Assembly: GCA_016717005.1 (NCBI GenBank)
Contig: JADJUF010000019.1
Coordinates: 62,001-126,000 of the forward strand
Direction: 5' to 3'
DNA length: 64,000 nt
DNA from: Myxococcales bacterium
Lineage (GTDB): Bacteria > Myxococcota_A > Polyangia > Haliangiales > Haliangiaceae
Under the pieces are notes generated by a model. That model was not told where the DNA came from. It did no database searches and saw only the letters and a list, made by a program, of their open reading frames with translations. Shown piece by piece: positions 31,384 to 42,321 of this stretch (position 1 is the stretch's first letter; each line of letters opens with the position of its first letter). Both the position numbers and the translations under genes were made by a program.

Positions 31384-31956
31384 TCATCCCAGGTGCCTCG
31401 CGATCTTCTTGCGCAGCGCCAGCCGCGCGCGGTGCAGGCGCGACTTCACCGTGCCGTCGGGCAGGCCGGTGATCTCGCAGATCTCCTCGATCGACAGGTC
31501 CTCGATCTCGCGCAGCACGACGACGGTGCGGTGATCCTCGTCGAGCGAGGCGATCGCCTCTTGCAGCACCATCTCCATCTGCGCGCCCTCGACCGCGCGG
31601 TCGGGGCGGCGCATCGGGCCGGGCGGTCCGGCCGCCGCCACCGAGCCGGCGTTCTCGTCGAGCTCGTCCTGGCTGCGGTCGTGGCGGCGCGACAGGTACT
31701 TGATGCGGTTCTTGCAGTGGTTGACCGCGACCCGGTAGAGCCACGTCGAGAACTTGGCCTCCTCGCGGAAGCTGTCGATGGTCTTGAAGACCGTGATGAA
31801 GACCTCCTGGGAGACGTCCTCGGCCTCGGACCGGTTGCCGAGCATGCGGTAGGTCAGGTTGTAGATGCGGTCGCGGTGCTCGGCGACCAGCTCGCGGAAC
31901 GCGCGCTCGTCGCGCTCGCGCAGGCGGCGGACGAGCTCTCGATCGCGGGCTGACAT
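31384..31956 (-). CDS. ECF RNA polymerase sigma factor (RpoE-like)
   Basis: 190 residues. Region 2 is clear (FRELVAEHRDRIYNLTYRMLGNRSEAEDVSQEVFITVFK, then FSTWLYRVAVNHCKNRI). A ~30-residue variable linker follows, then region 4 (IASLDEDHRTVVVLREIEDLSIEEICEITG and LPDGTVKSRLHRARLALR), the helix-turn-helix that reads the -35 element. There is no region 1 or 3, as expected for the ECF class. With the downstream membrane anti-sigma and two exported proteins, it probably governs an envelope-stress response. A sequence matching an ECF promoter lies upstream, suggesting autoregulation. Confidence 0.95.
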   Translation of the reverse strand: MSARDRELVRRLRERDERAFRELVAEHRDRIYNLTYRMLGNRSEAEDVSQEVFITVFKTIDSFREEAKFSTWLYRVAVNHCKNRIKYLSRRHDRSQDELDENAGSVAAAGPPGPMRRPDRAVEGAQMEMVLQEAIASLDEDHRTVVVLREIEDLSIEEICEITGLPDGTVKSRLHRARLALRKKIARHLG

Positions 31957-31998
31957 GGAGCTAGGGCGAGCATAGCCGAAAGGCGATCCGCTCCGACG

Positions 31999-32026
31999 TC
32001 GGACACCGGCGGAAGCGCCCGGTTCC
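31999..32026 (-). promoter_or_regulatory. Predicted ECF-type promoter of the sigma operon
   Basis: On the minus strand GGAACC (32026-32021) is followed after exactly 16 bases by GTCCGA (32004-31999). This fits the common ECF promoter (GGAAC at -35, GTC-type at -10). Transcription would begin near 31992, about 35 bases before the sigma ATG. No RNA evidence is available. Confidence 0.6.
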
Positions 32027-32071
32027 CTGCGCCGCCGGGAATCGCCGGGGCGCCCGGCGCGTTGCCCGACG

Positions 32072-32917
32072 ATGCGGCCGGCGGTCGAAGCGGCGCGGTT
32101 CGTCGCCAGGCTGGCGGCCTCGTGCGTGTTCGCCGCGGCGTTCTTCGCGGTGCTGGTGGGCTCGCACGTCGCGGCGCTGCCGGGCCTGACCCGCTACGAC
32201 ACGATCTTCGTCGCGTGCGTCGCGATCCAGGTGGCGCTGGTGGCCGCGCGCGTCGAGACCAAGGACGAGCTGGCGGTGCTGGCGCTGTTCCACGGGCTCG
32301 GGCTCGGGCTCGAGCTGTGGAAGACCGACCCGCGGGTCGGCTCGTGGGCGTACCCCGAGGCCGCGACCTTCGCGATCGGGCAGGTGCCGCTGTACTCGGG
32401 CTTCATGTACGCGGCGGTGGCGTCGTTCATCTGCCAGGCCTGGCGGCGATGCGACGTGACGCTGCACGCGCCGCCGACGCCGCGGGTGGCGCTGGCGCTG
32501 GTCGCGGCGATCTACCTCAACTTCTTCACGCACCACCTCGTCTGGGATCTGCGGTGGCCGCTGACGGCGGCGGTGGTGCTGGCGTTCCGGCGCACGTCGG
32601 TGACGTTCGCGACCGCGCCCGGCGCGCGTCGGCGCCTGCCGATGGTGGCGTGGTTCGCGCTGGTGGGGCTGGGCATCTGGGCGGCGGAGAACGCCGCCAC
32701 CGCTGGCGGCGCCTGGGCCTACCCCGATCAGCGCCTGGGCTGGCGCGCGGTCTCGCTGGGCAAGATCCACGCGTGGGCGCTGCTGGTGATCGTGACCTTC
32801 GTGCTGGTCGCCGAGCTCAAGCGCCGCAAGGCCGCGCAGCGCGCGGTCGCGGACGAGCTCGACGCGCCGGCCCGCGCGCCTACTGCCGCGGCCCGAACAC
32901 CCGCAGGCTGGCGCTGA
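32072..32917 (+). CDS. DUF817 family integral membrane protein
   Basis: 281 residues with about eight hydrophobic helices. The family signature is WAYPEAATFAIGQVPLYSGFMYAAVASFICQAWRR: a Trp/Tyr/Pro motif, then a helix ending in an Arg-rich loop, seen in DUF817. Other conserved-looking motifs are IYLNFFTHHLVWDLRW and WAYPDQRLGWRAVSLGKIHAWALL. Function of the family is unknown; location is the inner membrane. The gene's last 38 bp overlap the convergent beta-barrel gene. The 115 bp upstream hold the divergent ECF promoter. Confidence 0.85.
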   Translation: MRPAVEAARFVARLAASCVFAAAFFAVLVGSHVAALPGLTRYDTIFVACVAIQVALVAARVETKDELAVLALFHGLGLGLELWKTDPRVGSWAYPEAATFAIGQVPLYSGFMYAAVASFICQAWRRCDVTLHAPPTPRVALALVAAIYLNFFTHHLVWDLRWPLTAAVVLAFRRTSVTFATAPGARRRLPMVAWFALVGLGIWAAENAATAGGAWAYPDQRLGWRAVSLGKIHAWALLVIVTFVLVAELKRRKAAQRAVADELDAPARAPTAAARTPAGWR

Positions 32918-33764
32918 GCTGCAGGTCGTCGCCGTCCTTGACCTGCTTGCGCACGCCGATGTCGAGCGCGAACTTGACGGTGGCGATGCCGAGGCCGCCG
33001 GTGATGAACGTGCCGGTGGCCACGTCGTGGACGACGCCGGCGCGCAGGGGGTACCCGGTCTGGCCGCCGGCGGTCGAGACGAAGTACTCGAGGCCGCCGC
33101 CGTAGCGGCCGGTCGGGCCGTCGGTCGACAGGTCCCAGCGCGCGTCGAACGCGGCCACCAGCGCCGGGCTGGGGCGGAACGACGCGCCGCCGCCGACCGC
33201 GCGCGCGAACGTGACGTTCTCGGTGCCGAACAGGTTGTAACCGGTCGCGGCGAGGTTGAACTGATCGGTCAGGCGGATCACCAGGCCGGCGTCCCAGTTG
33301 AAGCCGGTGATGTCCTCGCTGCCGTCGGCGGCCGCGCCCCGGGCGTTGATGTACTTGGCGCCGAGGCCGATCATCGCGCGGGCGTTGAGCGGCCGCGCCA
33401 GGGTCAGGCCGGCGACGTGGGCGCGCTGGTGGCGGCCGTCGACGGTGTCGCCGCCGGCGTAGCGGTAGTAGAAGCAGCCGGGGGCGGCGTTGGTCGAGTC
33501 ACACGCCGACGCCGAGATCAGCGAGGCGCCGTCGAACGAGCGGTAGCCGTAGCTGCCCTCGAAGGTGAGATCGCGGGTCAGCGGCAGGCCGGCCGGATTG
33601 AGGCTGGCGGCCTGCGCGCCGGAGACGTCGGCGCGCCGGGCCTCACCGGTGGCCAGCTCGCGCGGGCCGAGCGCGTCGTCGAGCCCGTCGGCCGCCACGG
33701 GGCTGGCCGGGGCCAGCGCCAGGGCAGAGAGCAGGCCGATACCGACGGTCGAGCGCGCGCGCAT
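32880..33764 (-). CDS. Outer-membrane beta-barrel protein (PorV/FadL-like)
   Basis: 294 residues with a Sec signal (LLSALALAPASPVAA). The mature part begins with the ARRADVSGAQAASLNPAGL motif (an 'A..NPAGL' box) that opens OmpP1/FadL- and PorV-like barrels. Alternating beta-strands follow, rich in Gly and aromatic residues (LTFEGSYGYRSF, FNLAATGYNLFG, GRYGGGLEYFV). The C-terminus FGPRQ ends with a strand, as barrels do. It probably sits in the outer membrane, but no substrate can be named. The C-terminal codons overlap those of the convergent DUF817 gene. Confidence 0.72.
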   Translation of the reverse strand: MRARSTVGIGLLSALALAPASPVAADGLDDALGPRELATGEARRADVSGAQAASLNPAGLPLTRDLTFEGSYGYRSFDGASLISASACDSTNAAPGCFYYRYAGGDTVDGRHQRAHVAGLTLARPLNARAMIGLGAKYINARGAAADGSEDITGFNWDAGLVIRLTDQFNLAATGYNLFGTENVTFARAVGGGASFRPSPALVAAFDARWDLSTDGPTGRYGGGLEYFVSTAGGQTGYPLRAGVVHDVATGTFITGGLGIATVKFALDIGVRKQVKDGDDLQLSASLRVFGPRQ

Positions 33765-33836
33765 GGCCGGAGCCTCCCAGCCCGATCGCGTCCGCGCAAC
33801 TAAACGGCGGTGTGCGCTGACGCACGGTGGCGCAGC

Positions 33837-34556
33837 TCACGTCGTCGGCGTCGACGGCAGCCCCGCGACCCACTCGGCGATCGAGACCGGGCCGCGGTCG
33901 GCCAGGACCACGTGGTCGATCACCGGGATGCCGAGCAGGTCCCCGGCCTCCTTGAGGCGCTCGGTCAGGAGCAGGTCGGGCGGGCTCGGCGTCGGGTCGC
34001 CGGACGGATGGTTGTGCGCGCACACCGCCGCCGCGGCGCCGGCGCGGATCAGCGGCCGGAACACCTCGCGCGGGTGCACGTCGACGCCGGTCAGGTGGCC
34101 GCGCGCGACCTCGGCCTCGATCACGACCACGTTGCGCGCGTCGATGCCGACGACGTAGAACACCTCCTGCTCGAGCCCGGCCAGGCGCGGCCACAGCCGC
34201 AGGTGGACGTCCTCGGCGCAGCGCAGCACGTCGCCGCGGGCCCGGGTGCGCTCGACCGCGCGCGCCCCCAGCGACGCGGCCGCCACCACCCGCGCCGCCT
34301 GCGCCGGGCCCAGCCCATCGACCCGCGCCAGGTCGTGCGGCGACGCGCGCGCCAGCCCAGCCACGCCGCCGACCGCCACCAGCACGTCGTGCGCGACCGC
34401 CGCCGCGCTGCGCCCGGGCCGACCGGTGCCCAGGATCAGCGCCAGCAGCTCGGCGTCGGACACCCGGTCGCTGCCCTGCCGCCACAGGCGCTCGCGCGGA
34501 CGCTCGTGGGGCGCGGCCTCGGCGGCGGCGGAGGTCTCGGACAGCGGGCGGTCCAT
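33837..34556 (-). CDS. radC: RadC-family JAB1/MPN protein
   Basis: 239 residues. The N-terminal helix-hairpin-helix segment (LLALILGTGRPGRSA, then LARVDGLGPAQAARVVAA) precedes the RadC JAMM domain. Its metal motif is intact: CAHNHPSGDPTPSPPD (His, His and Asp), followed by LLGIPVIDHVVLADRG. RadC was once linked to repair and is now thought to be a metal-dependent peptidase or nuclease-like protein of unclear role. The ATG at 34556 was chosen because the sequence upstream is non-coding repeats. The 72 bp between this gene and the barrel gene hold nothing. Confidence 0.92.
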   Translation of the reverse strand: MDRPLSETSAAAEAAPHERPRERLWRQGSDRVSDAELLALILGTGRPGRSAAAVAHDVLVAVGGVAGLARASPHDLARVDGLGPAQAARVVAAASLGARAVERTRARGDVLRCAEDVHLRLWPRLAGLEQEVFYVVGIDARNVVVIEAEVARGHLTGVDVHPREVFRPLIRAGAAAAVCAHNHPSGDPTPSPPDLLLTERLKEAGDLLGIPVIDHVVLADRGPVSIAEWVAGLPSTPTT

Positions 34557-34742
34557 GCCGCGCGTACTCAGCAAGGCCCGCGCCACGCGCAAGTGCGCGG
34601 GCCCCCGTCGCGAGCGTCCGGAAGCCGGACGTCGTGTCCGGCGACGGCCGAGCCTCGCCGGACGCCGGACGCCCGGCCGCGTCCGGCGGCGCGGCCATCG
34701 GAGCCCGGGCCGCGGCGGCTCCTGTGGGAGCCAAAGCGGGCC

Positions 34743-34850
34743 GTGCTGATCGCTCCGCCCGTCCATATTCAAGCGGGGCCGTGCTGATCGCTCCGCCCGT
34801 CCATATTCAAGCGGGGCCCCGCTGATCGCTCCGCCCATCCATATATAGGT
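34743..34850. repeat. 38-bp tandem repeat, 2.8 copies
   Basis: Copies at 34743-34780 and 34781-34818 are identical; a third, diverged copy runs from 34819 to about 34850. Each has GCTGATCGCTCCGCCC followed by an AT-rich CCATATTCAAG, which stands out in this genome. The array lies upstream of radC and of the divergent lipoprotein gene. A small hairpin (CGCCAA...TTGGCG, 34892-34908) follows it. No function is evident in the remaining parts of this 420-bp gap. Confidence 0.9.
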
Positions 34851-34976
34851 GCCGCGAGCGAGCGGGTCGGCCTGACAACGCCGCACACGTTCGCCAATCA
34901 AGTTGGCGGAGCGCTCGCCGCAAGGGGTCGAGATCGCACGTAGGCGCCTGGCCAGTTCCTTGCTGTGGTGTGTGGT

Positions 34977-36185
34977 GTGGACCGATGGTGCGCTGTCCTG
35001 GTCGCGGTCGCGACCGCGTGTACGTCGACGCCCGGCGATGACGGCCCGGCGGTGTGCAGCCGGGAAGACACGGTTCGCTTCGCGGCGTGGCGCCCGCACC
35101 CGGTCGACGTGCTGGTCGTGGTCGACCGGTCGGCATCGATGAGCGATGATCAGGAACAGCTGGCGAGGTTCGCCGGCGCGCTGGCGAGCGTCGCGACGAT
35201 CTACGACGCCCACGTGGCCGTGGTGACGTCGGACCTCGGCGGCGACGGCGTCACCGGGTGTGCGGGCGACGGCGACGCGGCGCGGTTCCAGCGCGCGACG
35301 ATGTGCGGTGTCGACGGCGCCTTCGTGCGGACCAACGCCCGCGCCGACGACGGGATGCTCGACAACGCCGGCGGCGACGTGCGCGCCGCGCTCGCGTGCA
35401 TGCTCGAGCTGCCCACGTCGAGTTGCCCGGTCAGCCAGCCGCTGGCGGCGGCGCTGCGCGCGCTCGACGGGTCACAGCCAGCCGACGCCGGCTTCCATCG
35501 ACCCGGCGTGCCGCTGGCGCTGATGATCCTGACCGACAGCGATGACTGCTCGATGGTGGCGTTGGGCGCGCTGCGGGCGACCGGGCTGCCGCTGGGCGAC
35601 GAGGCCGAGGTCGACCTCGCGTGCTTCACCGCGGGCCAGGGCGCCGACGGCGGGCTCGCGGACCCGATCGCGACCTTCGCGGAGGTCGTCGGCGCTGACC
35701 GGTTCTGGATCGGGATCGTCTCGGGCGGGCCCGACGTGCGCGTGGTCGACGGCGCGCTCGCCTCGGCGTGCGCCGATGGTCGCTCGGTCGTCGGGGCACC
35801 CCGGCTGGCGCAGCTCAGCGCGCCCGAGCGCCTCGCGCGCGTCGACGCGTGCGGTGACGGATGGTCCGATCTGCTGAGCCTGGTGGCTTGGGCCGAGCCG
35901 GGGTGGGCCTTCGCGGCGTGCCTCGACCCTGCCGCCGATCAGGCGCCGACCGTGCCCGGCGCGCAGGTGGTCTGCACGGCCGAGCAGCGGATCACCCCGG
36001 TCGACCGCGGCGACGACGTGGTCGCGCCGCTGCCGCCGTGCGGCGCCGGCGACGACGGCCCGTGCTGGCGGATCGCGGGCATCGACACGGCGACCTGTCC
36101 CGGCGGCATCGAGGTGCGCAGCGAGGGCGTGCGCGGGATCGACCGCGTCGACGTCACGCTCCGGTGCGAGCTGCCGTGCGACTAG
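34977..36185 (+). CDS. Cys-rich lipoprotein with VWA-like start
   Basis: About 402 residues from the GTG at 34977; two further in-frame GTGs (34965, 34968) are possible. A short signal (WCAVLVAVATAC) ends in a Cys that would be lipidated. Residues ~35-60 read VDVLVVVDRSASMSDDQ, a MIDAS-like DxSxS that starts a von Willebrand A fold. ALMILTDSDDCS later provides the second MIDAS Asp. The central and C-terminal parts contain about 18 Cys. This architecture (VWA-like core plus disulphides on a lipid anchor) recurs in myxobacterial surface proteins of unknown role. A deleted copy follows immediately, overlapping its stop by 10 bp. Confidence 0.75.
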   Translation: MDRWCAVLVAVATACTSTPGDDGPAVCSREDTVRFAAWRPHPVDVLVVVDRSASMSDDQEQLARFAGALASVATIYDAHVAVVTSDLGGDGVTGCAGDGDAARFQRATMCGVDGAFVRTNARADDGMLDNAGGDVRAALACMLELPTSSCPVSQPLAAALRALDGSQPADAGFHRPGVPLALMILTDSDDCSMVALGALRATGLPLGDEAEVDLACFTAGQGADGGLADPIATFAEVVGADRFWIGIVSGGPDVRVVDGALASACADGRSVVGAPRLAQLSAPERLARVDACGDGWSDLLSLVAWAEPGWAFAACLDPAADQAPTVPGAQVVCTAEQRITPVDRGDDVVAPLPPCGAGDDGPCWRIAGIDTATCPGGIEVRSEGVRGIDRVDVTLRCELPCD

Positions 36186-36393
36186 CCGCCGCCGTCGCGC
36201 TCGTCGCCGCGTGCGCCGAGCCGCCGGCCGACGACGGTGGCGCGCTGGTCTGCAGCCGCGAGCTCACGACGCGGTTCTGGGGCTGGTACACCGATCCGCG
36301 CGACGTGCTGATCGTGATGGATCGCTCGCCGTCGATGGCCGACGACCGGGACCCGATCACGCTCCGGCGCGAGCTGTCGTGCCCGCCGGCGCG
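36176..36393 (+). pseudogene. Internally deleted paralogue of the preceding VWA-like lipoprotein
   Basis: The GTG at 36176 begins a second lipoprotein signal (LAAAVALVAAC). It continues, like its neighbour, with GALVCSREL, a W..DPRDVLIVMDRSPSMADD segment and then jumps directly to ITLRRELSC. In the intact gene that motif is at the extreme C-terminus (VTLRCELPC). About 300 residues between the MIDAS motif and the last strand are missing, and the stop codon is lost, so the frame runs antisense into the oxidase gene. Either a recombination between two tandem copies or an assembly collapse explains it. Confidence 0.8.
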
Positions 36394-36403
36394 ACGCGCG
36401 CGC

Positions 36404-37941
36404 TCACACCAGGAAGAACCGGCCCATCATGCCGTGGTCCTCGTGCTCGAGGATGTGGCAGTGGAACATGTACGGGAACGCGCGGTCGGCGGTGCCGGCG
36501 AAGGAGAGCAGCAGGCGCACGACCCGGCCGGGCGGCACCAGCACGGTGTCCTTCCAGCCGGCCAGCGGCGGCGGCGGCGGCGCGCCGTCGATGTCGAGCA
36601 CCTGGAACTGGCGGTGGTGGACGTGGATCGGGTGGGCCATGCCCGAGGTGTTGGTGACGGTCCACAGCTCGACGTCGCCGACCGGGACGTCGAAGCTGAT
36701 CGCCGCCGGCACCGCGTCAGGTCGGTCATCTGCGTGCCGTTGATCGACACGCTGCCCATCGACATCGCCAGCACCAGCGCGCGTGTGCGCACCGCGTCGG
36801 TCTCGGCGCCGCGCGCGATCGGCGCGAACGCCGTCGGCGGCGCCAGCGCGACCGTCGGCGCGGCCCCGACCTCGAACGTCGCGAGGTCGAAGGTCGAGCC
36901 GTCGAGGGCGTCAGCCAGGTTCGCGCCCATCTGGCCGGTGAACAGCGCGCCCTTGACCTCGCCCGAGAAGCTCTGCAGCACCACGGCGGCGCCGGTCGCG
37001 TCGGCGGCGAAGTCGACCAGGAGCTCGACGCGCTCGCCCGGCGCCACCAGCGCCCGCGTCGTCGCGAGCGGCGCCGCGAGCAAGCCGCCGTCGCTGGCGA
37101 TCATCAGGAAGCTGCGGTCGTCGGCGAAGCCGAGGTTGTAGTTGCGCGCGTTCGAGCCGTTGAGCACGCGCAGGCGCACCAGCCCGCGATCGACCCGACC
37201 GCGCGGCACCACGGCGCCGTTGACCAGGATGGTCTCGCCCTTCAGGCCGGCCATGCGGTCGTGCATGCTGGGCATGCCGCCGTCGGAGTACGGGTGGGTG
37301 CCGTCGGCGAACAGCCGCCGATCCTGGATCACCAGCGGCAGGTCGTCGACGCCGTAGGTCGACGGCAGCTCGGTCGTGGCCGTGGGCTCCTCGACGAAGA
37401 TCAGCCCGGCCATGCCCATGTAGACCTGGCGGCCGGTCGCGTGCATCTGGTGCGGGTGGTACCAGGCCGTCGACGGCCGCTGGACCACGTCGTACTCCGA
37501 CACCCAGGTCGCGCCGGGCGCGATCGGCTGGTACGGGCCGCCGTCGCTGTGGGCCGGCAGCTCGACGCCGTGCCAGTGCAGGGTCGAGATCTCGCCGAGG
37601 GCGTTGGTGACCTCGAGCCGGACCCGCTCGCCGCGGCGGAAGCGCAGGGTCGGGCCGAGGTACGCGCCGTTGACGCCGTAGGTCGCGGTCGGCGCGCCCG
37701 CGCCGAAGTCGACGGTGCCGGGCTGGAGCGCGAGCTGGAACACCCGCACGCCGCCCTGGAGCTCGCCGTCGAGCAGCGGCGGCACCGGCAGCCGCGCGCC
37801 GCCGTCGATCGTGACGCCGGGATCCTGGCCGCAGCCGCCGAGCGCCCCCGGCAGCGCCAGCGCCACGCCGGCGGCGCCGCAGCCCTTGAGGAAGGTTCGG
37901 CGCCGGAGCGCGAGGGGACCGATCCAGCGTCGTGCAGCCAT
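36404..37941 (-). CDS. Tat-exported multicopper oxidase, one frameshift
   Basis: With one base inserted near 36718 the protein has about 512 residues. The N-terminus carries a twin-arginine signal (LRRRTFLKGCGAAGVALALPG) followed by a Cys, so a Tat lipoprotein is possible. All four copper motifs are present: HWHGVELPAHSDGG, WYHPHQMHATG, and after the shift HPIHVHHRQF and FHCHILEHEDHGMM, whose Cys, His and final Met form the type 1 site. It resembles CueO/SpoCotA-like laccases that oxidise metals or phenols in the periplasm. Before the shift the frame degenerates after INGTQMTDLT; resuming with DAVPAAISFDVPVG restores family sequence. An uncorrected base loss (CTGGACG to CTGACG) is the simplest explanation. 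Confidence 0.88.
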
Positions 37942-38082
37942 GGTGCTCGGTGAGAGCCAGACGCCGTCCGAAAGGTTCGCGCAGCGACGCGGGGCGCGGC
38001 GATTTCTCTGGCGGCGGCGGCGGCGTCGTCGGCGACCGCATCCTCCACCACAGCCACACCGTGCCGATCCAGGGCGCTCGCT

Positions 38083-38331
38083 GCCGGCCGGCGCAGGCGC
38101 AGGCCCGAGGGCCGACGCACCCGTGCACCGCACGTCCTCACCTCACCTGATCGTCACGCGCGGGCCGACGCACCTCACCCGATCGTCACGCCCGACGGCA
38201 CCTCACCCGATCGTCACGCCCGACGCGGCGCCCAGCCCGCTCGCGTCGCTCGCCGCCGGCCGGCGCAGGGCGCAGGCCCGAGGGCCGACGCACCCGTGCA
38301 CCGCACGTCCTCACCTCACCCGATCGTCACG
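38083..38331. repeat. ~76-bp direct repeat, 172 bp apart, plus shorter internal units
   Basis: The segment 38083-38158 recurs at 38255-38331 with only a one-base indel and one substitution. Between them, the short unit CACCTCACCCGATCGTCACG appears several more times. The array occupies the ~550-bp gap between the divergent multicopper oxidase and the kinase genes; I see no gene or promoter that can be named in the gap. Confidence 0.85.
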
Positions 38332-38492
38332 GGCGGCCCGGGCTGACGCACCTCACCGCGACGCCCCGACGCTCACCCGTCGTGCTGGTCGCAACACGCT
38401 TTTCGCGTGCCGCCGCGCGGCGCCGATCGCTGCGCTGGGCGGCTCAGAAACCGCCGGCCGGGGCGCCAGGTAGGTGTTACCCTCACCGCGCC

Positions 38493-40970
<2,478 letters not shown>

Positions 40971-41005
40971 TCGTCGCGGTCCCTCGTCGGTGAGCGGTCG
41001 CCGCG

Positions 41006-41275
41006 CACGGTCGCCGCGCTGAGAATCACGCACGGTCGTGACGCTGGCCGCGCACGGTCGCCACGCTGGCCGCGCACGGTCGCCACGCTGGCCGCGCACG
41101 GTCGCCGCGCTGGCCGCGCACGGTCGCCGCGCTGAGAATCACGCACGGTCGCCGCGCTGAGAATCACGCACGGTCGCCGCGCTGAGAATCACGCACGGTC
41201 GCCGCGCTGGCCGCGCTGGCCGCGCTCAGTCGCCGCGCTGGCGCACGGTCGTCGCGCACGGTCGCCCCGCTCGGG
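41006..41275. repeat. Array of 22- and 25-bp tandem repeats
   Basis: Eleven direct units begin with CACGGTCG. Two types share the 16-base core CACGGTCGCCGCGCTG and then end either in AGAATCACG (25 bp) or in GCCGCG (22 bp). The order is 25 (41006), four of 22 (41031-41118), three of 25 (41119-41193), one extended 22-type unit and two short degenerate units. There are no unique spacers, so this is not a CRISPR array. It fills the gap between a kinase gene and the convergent zinc-ribbon gene. Confidence 0.92.
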
Positions 41276-41320
41276 CGTCGGTGAAGGTGATCGCGGTCGG
41301 ACGTCGCGATCCGCGCGCGA

Positions 41321-42022
41321 TCAGGGCGTCGCGGCTCGGGCGAGGCGGGCGGCCAGGTCGTCGGCGAGCGTGGCCGCGCGCTCGGGCAGCACCTCGGCGA
41401 CGGCGGCGAGGTAGACCCGCCAGTAGGCCTCGGCGGCGGTGCGATCGGCGTCGCCGGCCAGGCGCGCGGCCAGCATGGCGGGCTCGAGCTCGAGCGCGCG
41501 CTCGCGGGCGATGTAGTCGGCGGCGGCCTCGAGCTGGTACTCGTAGGTGCTCGGCTGGAAGGTCGCGGTGGCGCGGCACGCGGCGCAGGTCCACTCGTGG
41601 GTGCGACGGATCGCGACGGCCGAGATCGCGTGTCCGCAGTGCCCGCACGCCGCCTCGGCGACGCGCATCGCGGCGGCGCGCGCGACGATGCGCCGGCCGA
41701 CCTCCGCCCACACGTGCACCTCGCCGCGGTCGAAGTCGCGCTCGAGCGTCGCGGCGCACGCGGCGCCCCGGGCGTGGGCGCGGTCGCTGGCCGCGGGATC
41801 CGGAAACAGGTCGCCGACCTGATCGCTCCAGGTGTCGGAGATCATCGCGCGCAGCGCCAGCATCCGGCTGCGGATGCCGGTCCAGGCCTGGCCGAGCGCG
41901 AGGACGTCGTCGTCGGTCTGATCGAGCAGCTCGATCGACCCTGCGTGGGCCTCGGCCAGGAGCTCGTCGGAGCGGGCCTGGATCCTGGCCAGGAACGTGT
42001 CCCAGCGCGCGTCGGGGCTCAC
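41321..42022 (-). CDS. Hypothetical protein with central zinc ribbon
   Basis: 233 residues from a GTG that overlaps the stop of the preceding small gene (GTGA). Mostly Ala/Glu/Arg-rich helices with one zinc-knuckle pair around residues 140-170 (CGHCGHAISAVAIRRTHEWTCAACRA). The first ~100 residues include LLAEAHAGSIELLDQTDDD and LALRAMISDTWSDQVGDLFPD. No signal or membrane segment, so cytosolic. It is not a family I recognise. It is coupled to another Cys-rich protein and lies downstream of a PEGA kinase gene on the same strand; all three may be one unit. Confidence 0.65.
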   Translation of the reverse strand: MSPDARWDTFLARIQARSDELLAEAHAGSIELLDQTDDDVLALGQAWTGIRSRMLALRAMISDTWSDQVGDLFPDPAASDRAHARGAACAATLERDFDRGEVHVWAEVGRRIVARAAAMRVAEAACGHCGHAISAVAIRRTHEWTCAACRATATFQPSTYEYQLEAAADYIARERALELEPAMLAARLAGDADRTAAEAYWRVYLAAVAEVLPERAATLADDLAARLARAATP

Positions 42023-42273
42023 GGCGTCGCCTCGCAGTGCGCGCACCGCGCGGCGGGCTCGAGCGCGCGCCCGCACCCGCGGCACGCCGGGCGCGACACC
42101 ATGTTGCCGCCGCAGAAGCCACAGGCCTGCGCGTCGGAGCCGTCCTTGCGCGGCGCGCCGCAGGCCACGCACGTCAGCACGAACGCGCGGGCCGCGACCG
42201 GGGCGTCGACCGGCGGGCGCTGCCGGGCGGTCGCGAACAGCCCGCCGAGCCTGGATCTGGGCTTGTCCGGCAC
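42019..42273 (-). CDS. Small double zinc-ribbon protein
   Basis: 84 residues from a GTG start. Two pairs of CxxC knuckles, LTCVACGAPRKDGSDAQACGFC and CRGCGRALEPAARCAHC, make two rubredoxin/DZR-like zinc ribbons after a basic 20-residue lead. Such small proteins often act as nucleic-acid- or protein-binding adaptors. It ends in a GTGA overlap with the 41321-42022 gene and follows the kinase gene by 48 bp. Confidence 0.7.
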   Translation of the reverse strand: MPDKPRSRLGGLFATARQRPPVDAPVAARAFVLTCVACGAPRKDGSDAQACGFCGGNMVSRPACRGCGRALEPAARCAHCEATP

Positions 42274-42321
42274 GATCCCGATCGTACACGCTGGTGGCGG
42301 TCGCGCGCCGCCGTCGTCGCG

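Noticed and set aside
34743..34850. CRISPR or insertion-sequence end
   Set aside because: Direct copies with no spacer and no inverted terminal repeats; no transposase nearby.
41006..41275. CRISPR array
   Set aside because: The units follow each other without unique spacers, and no cas gene is nearby.
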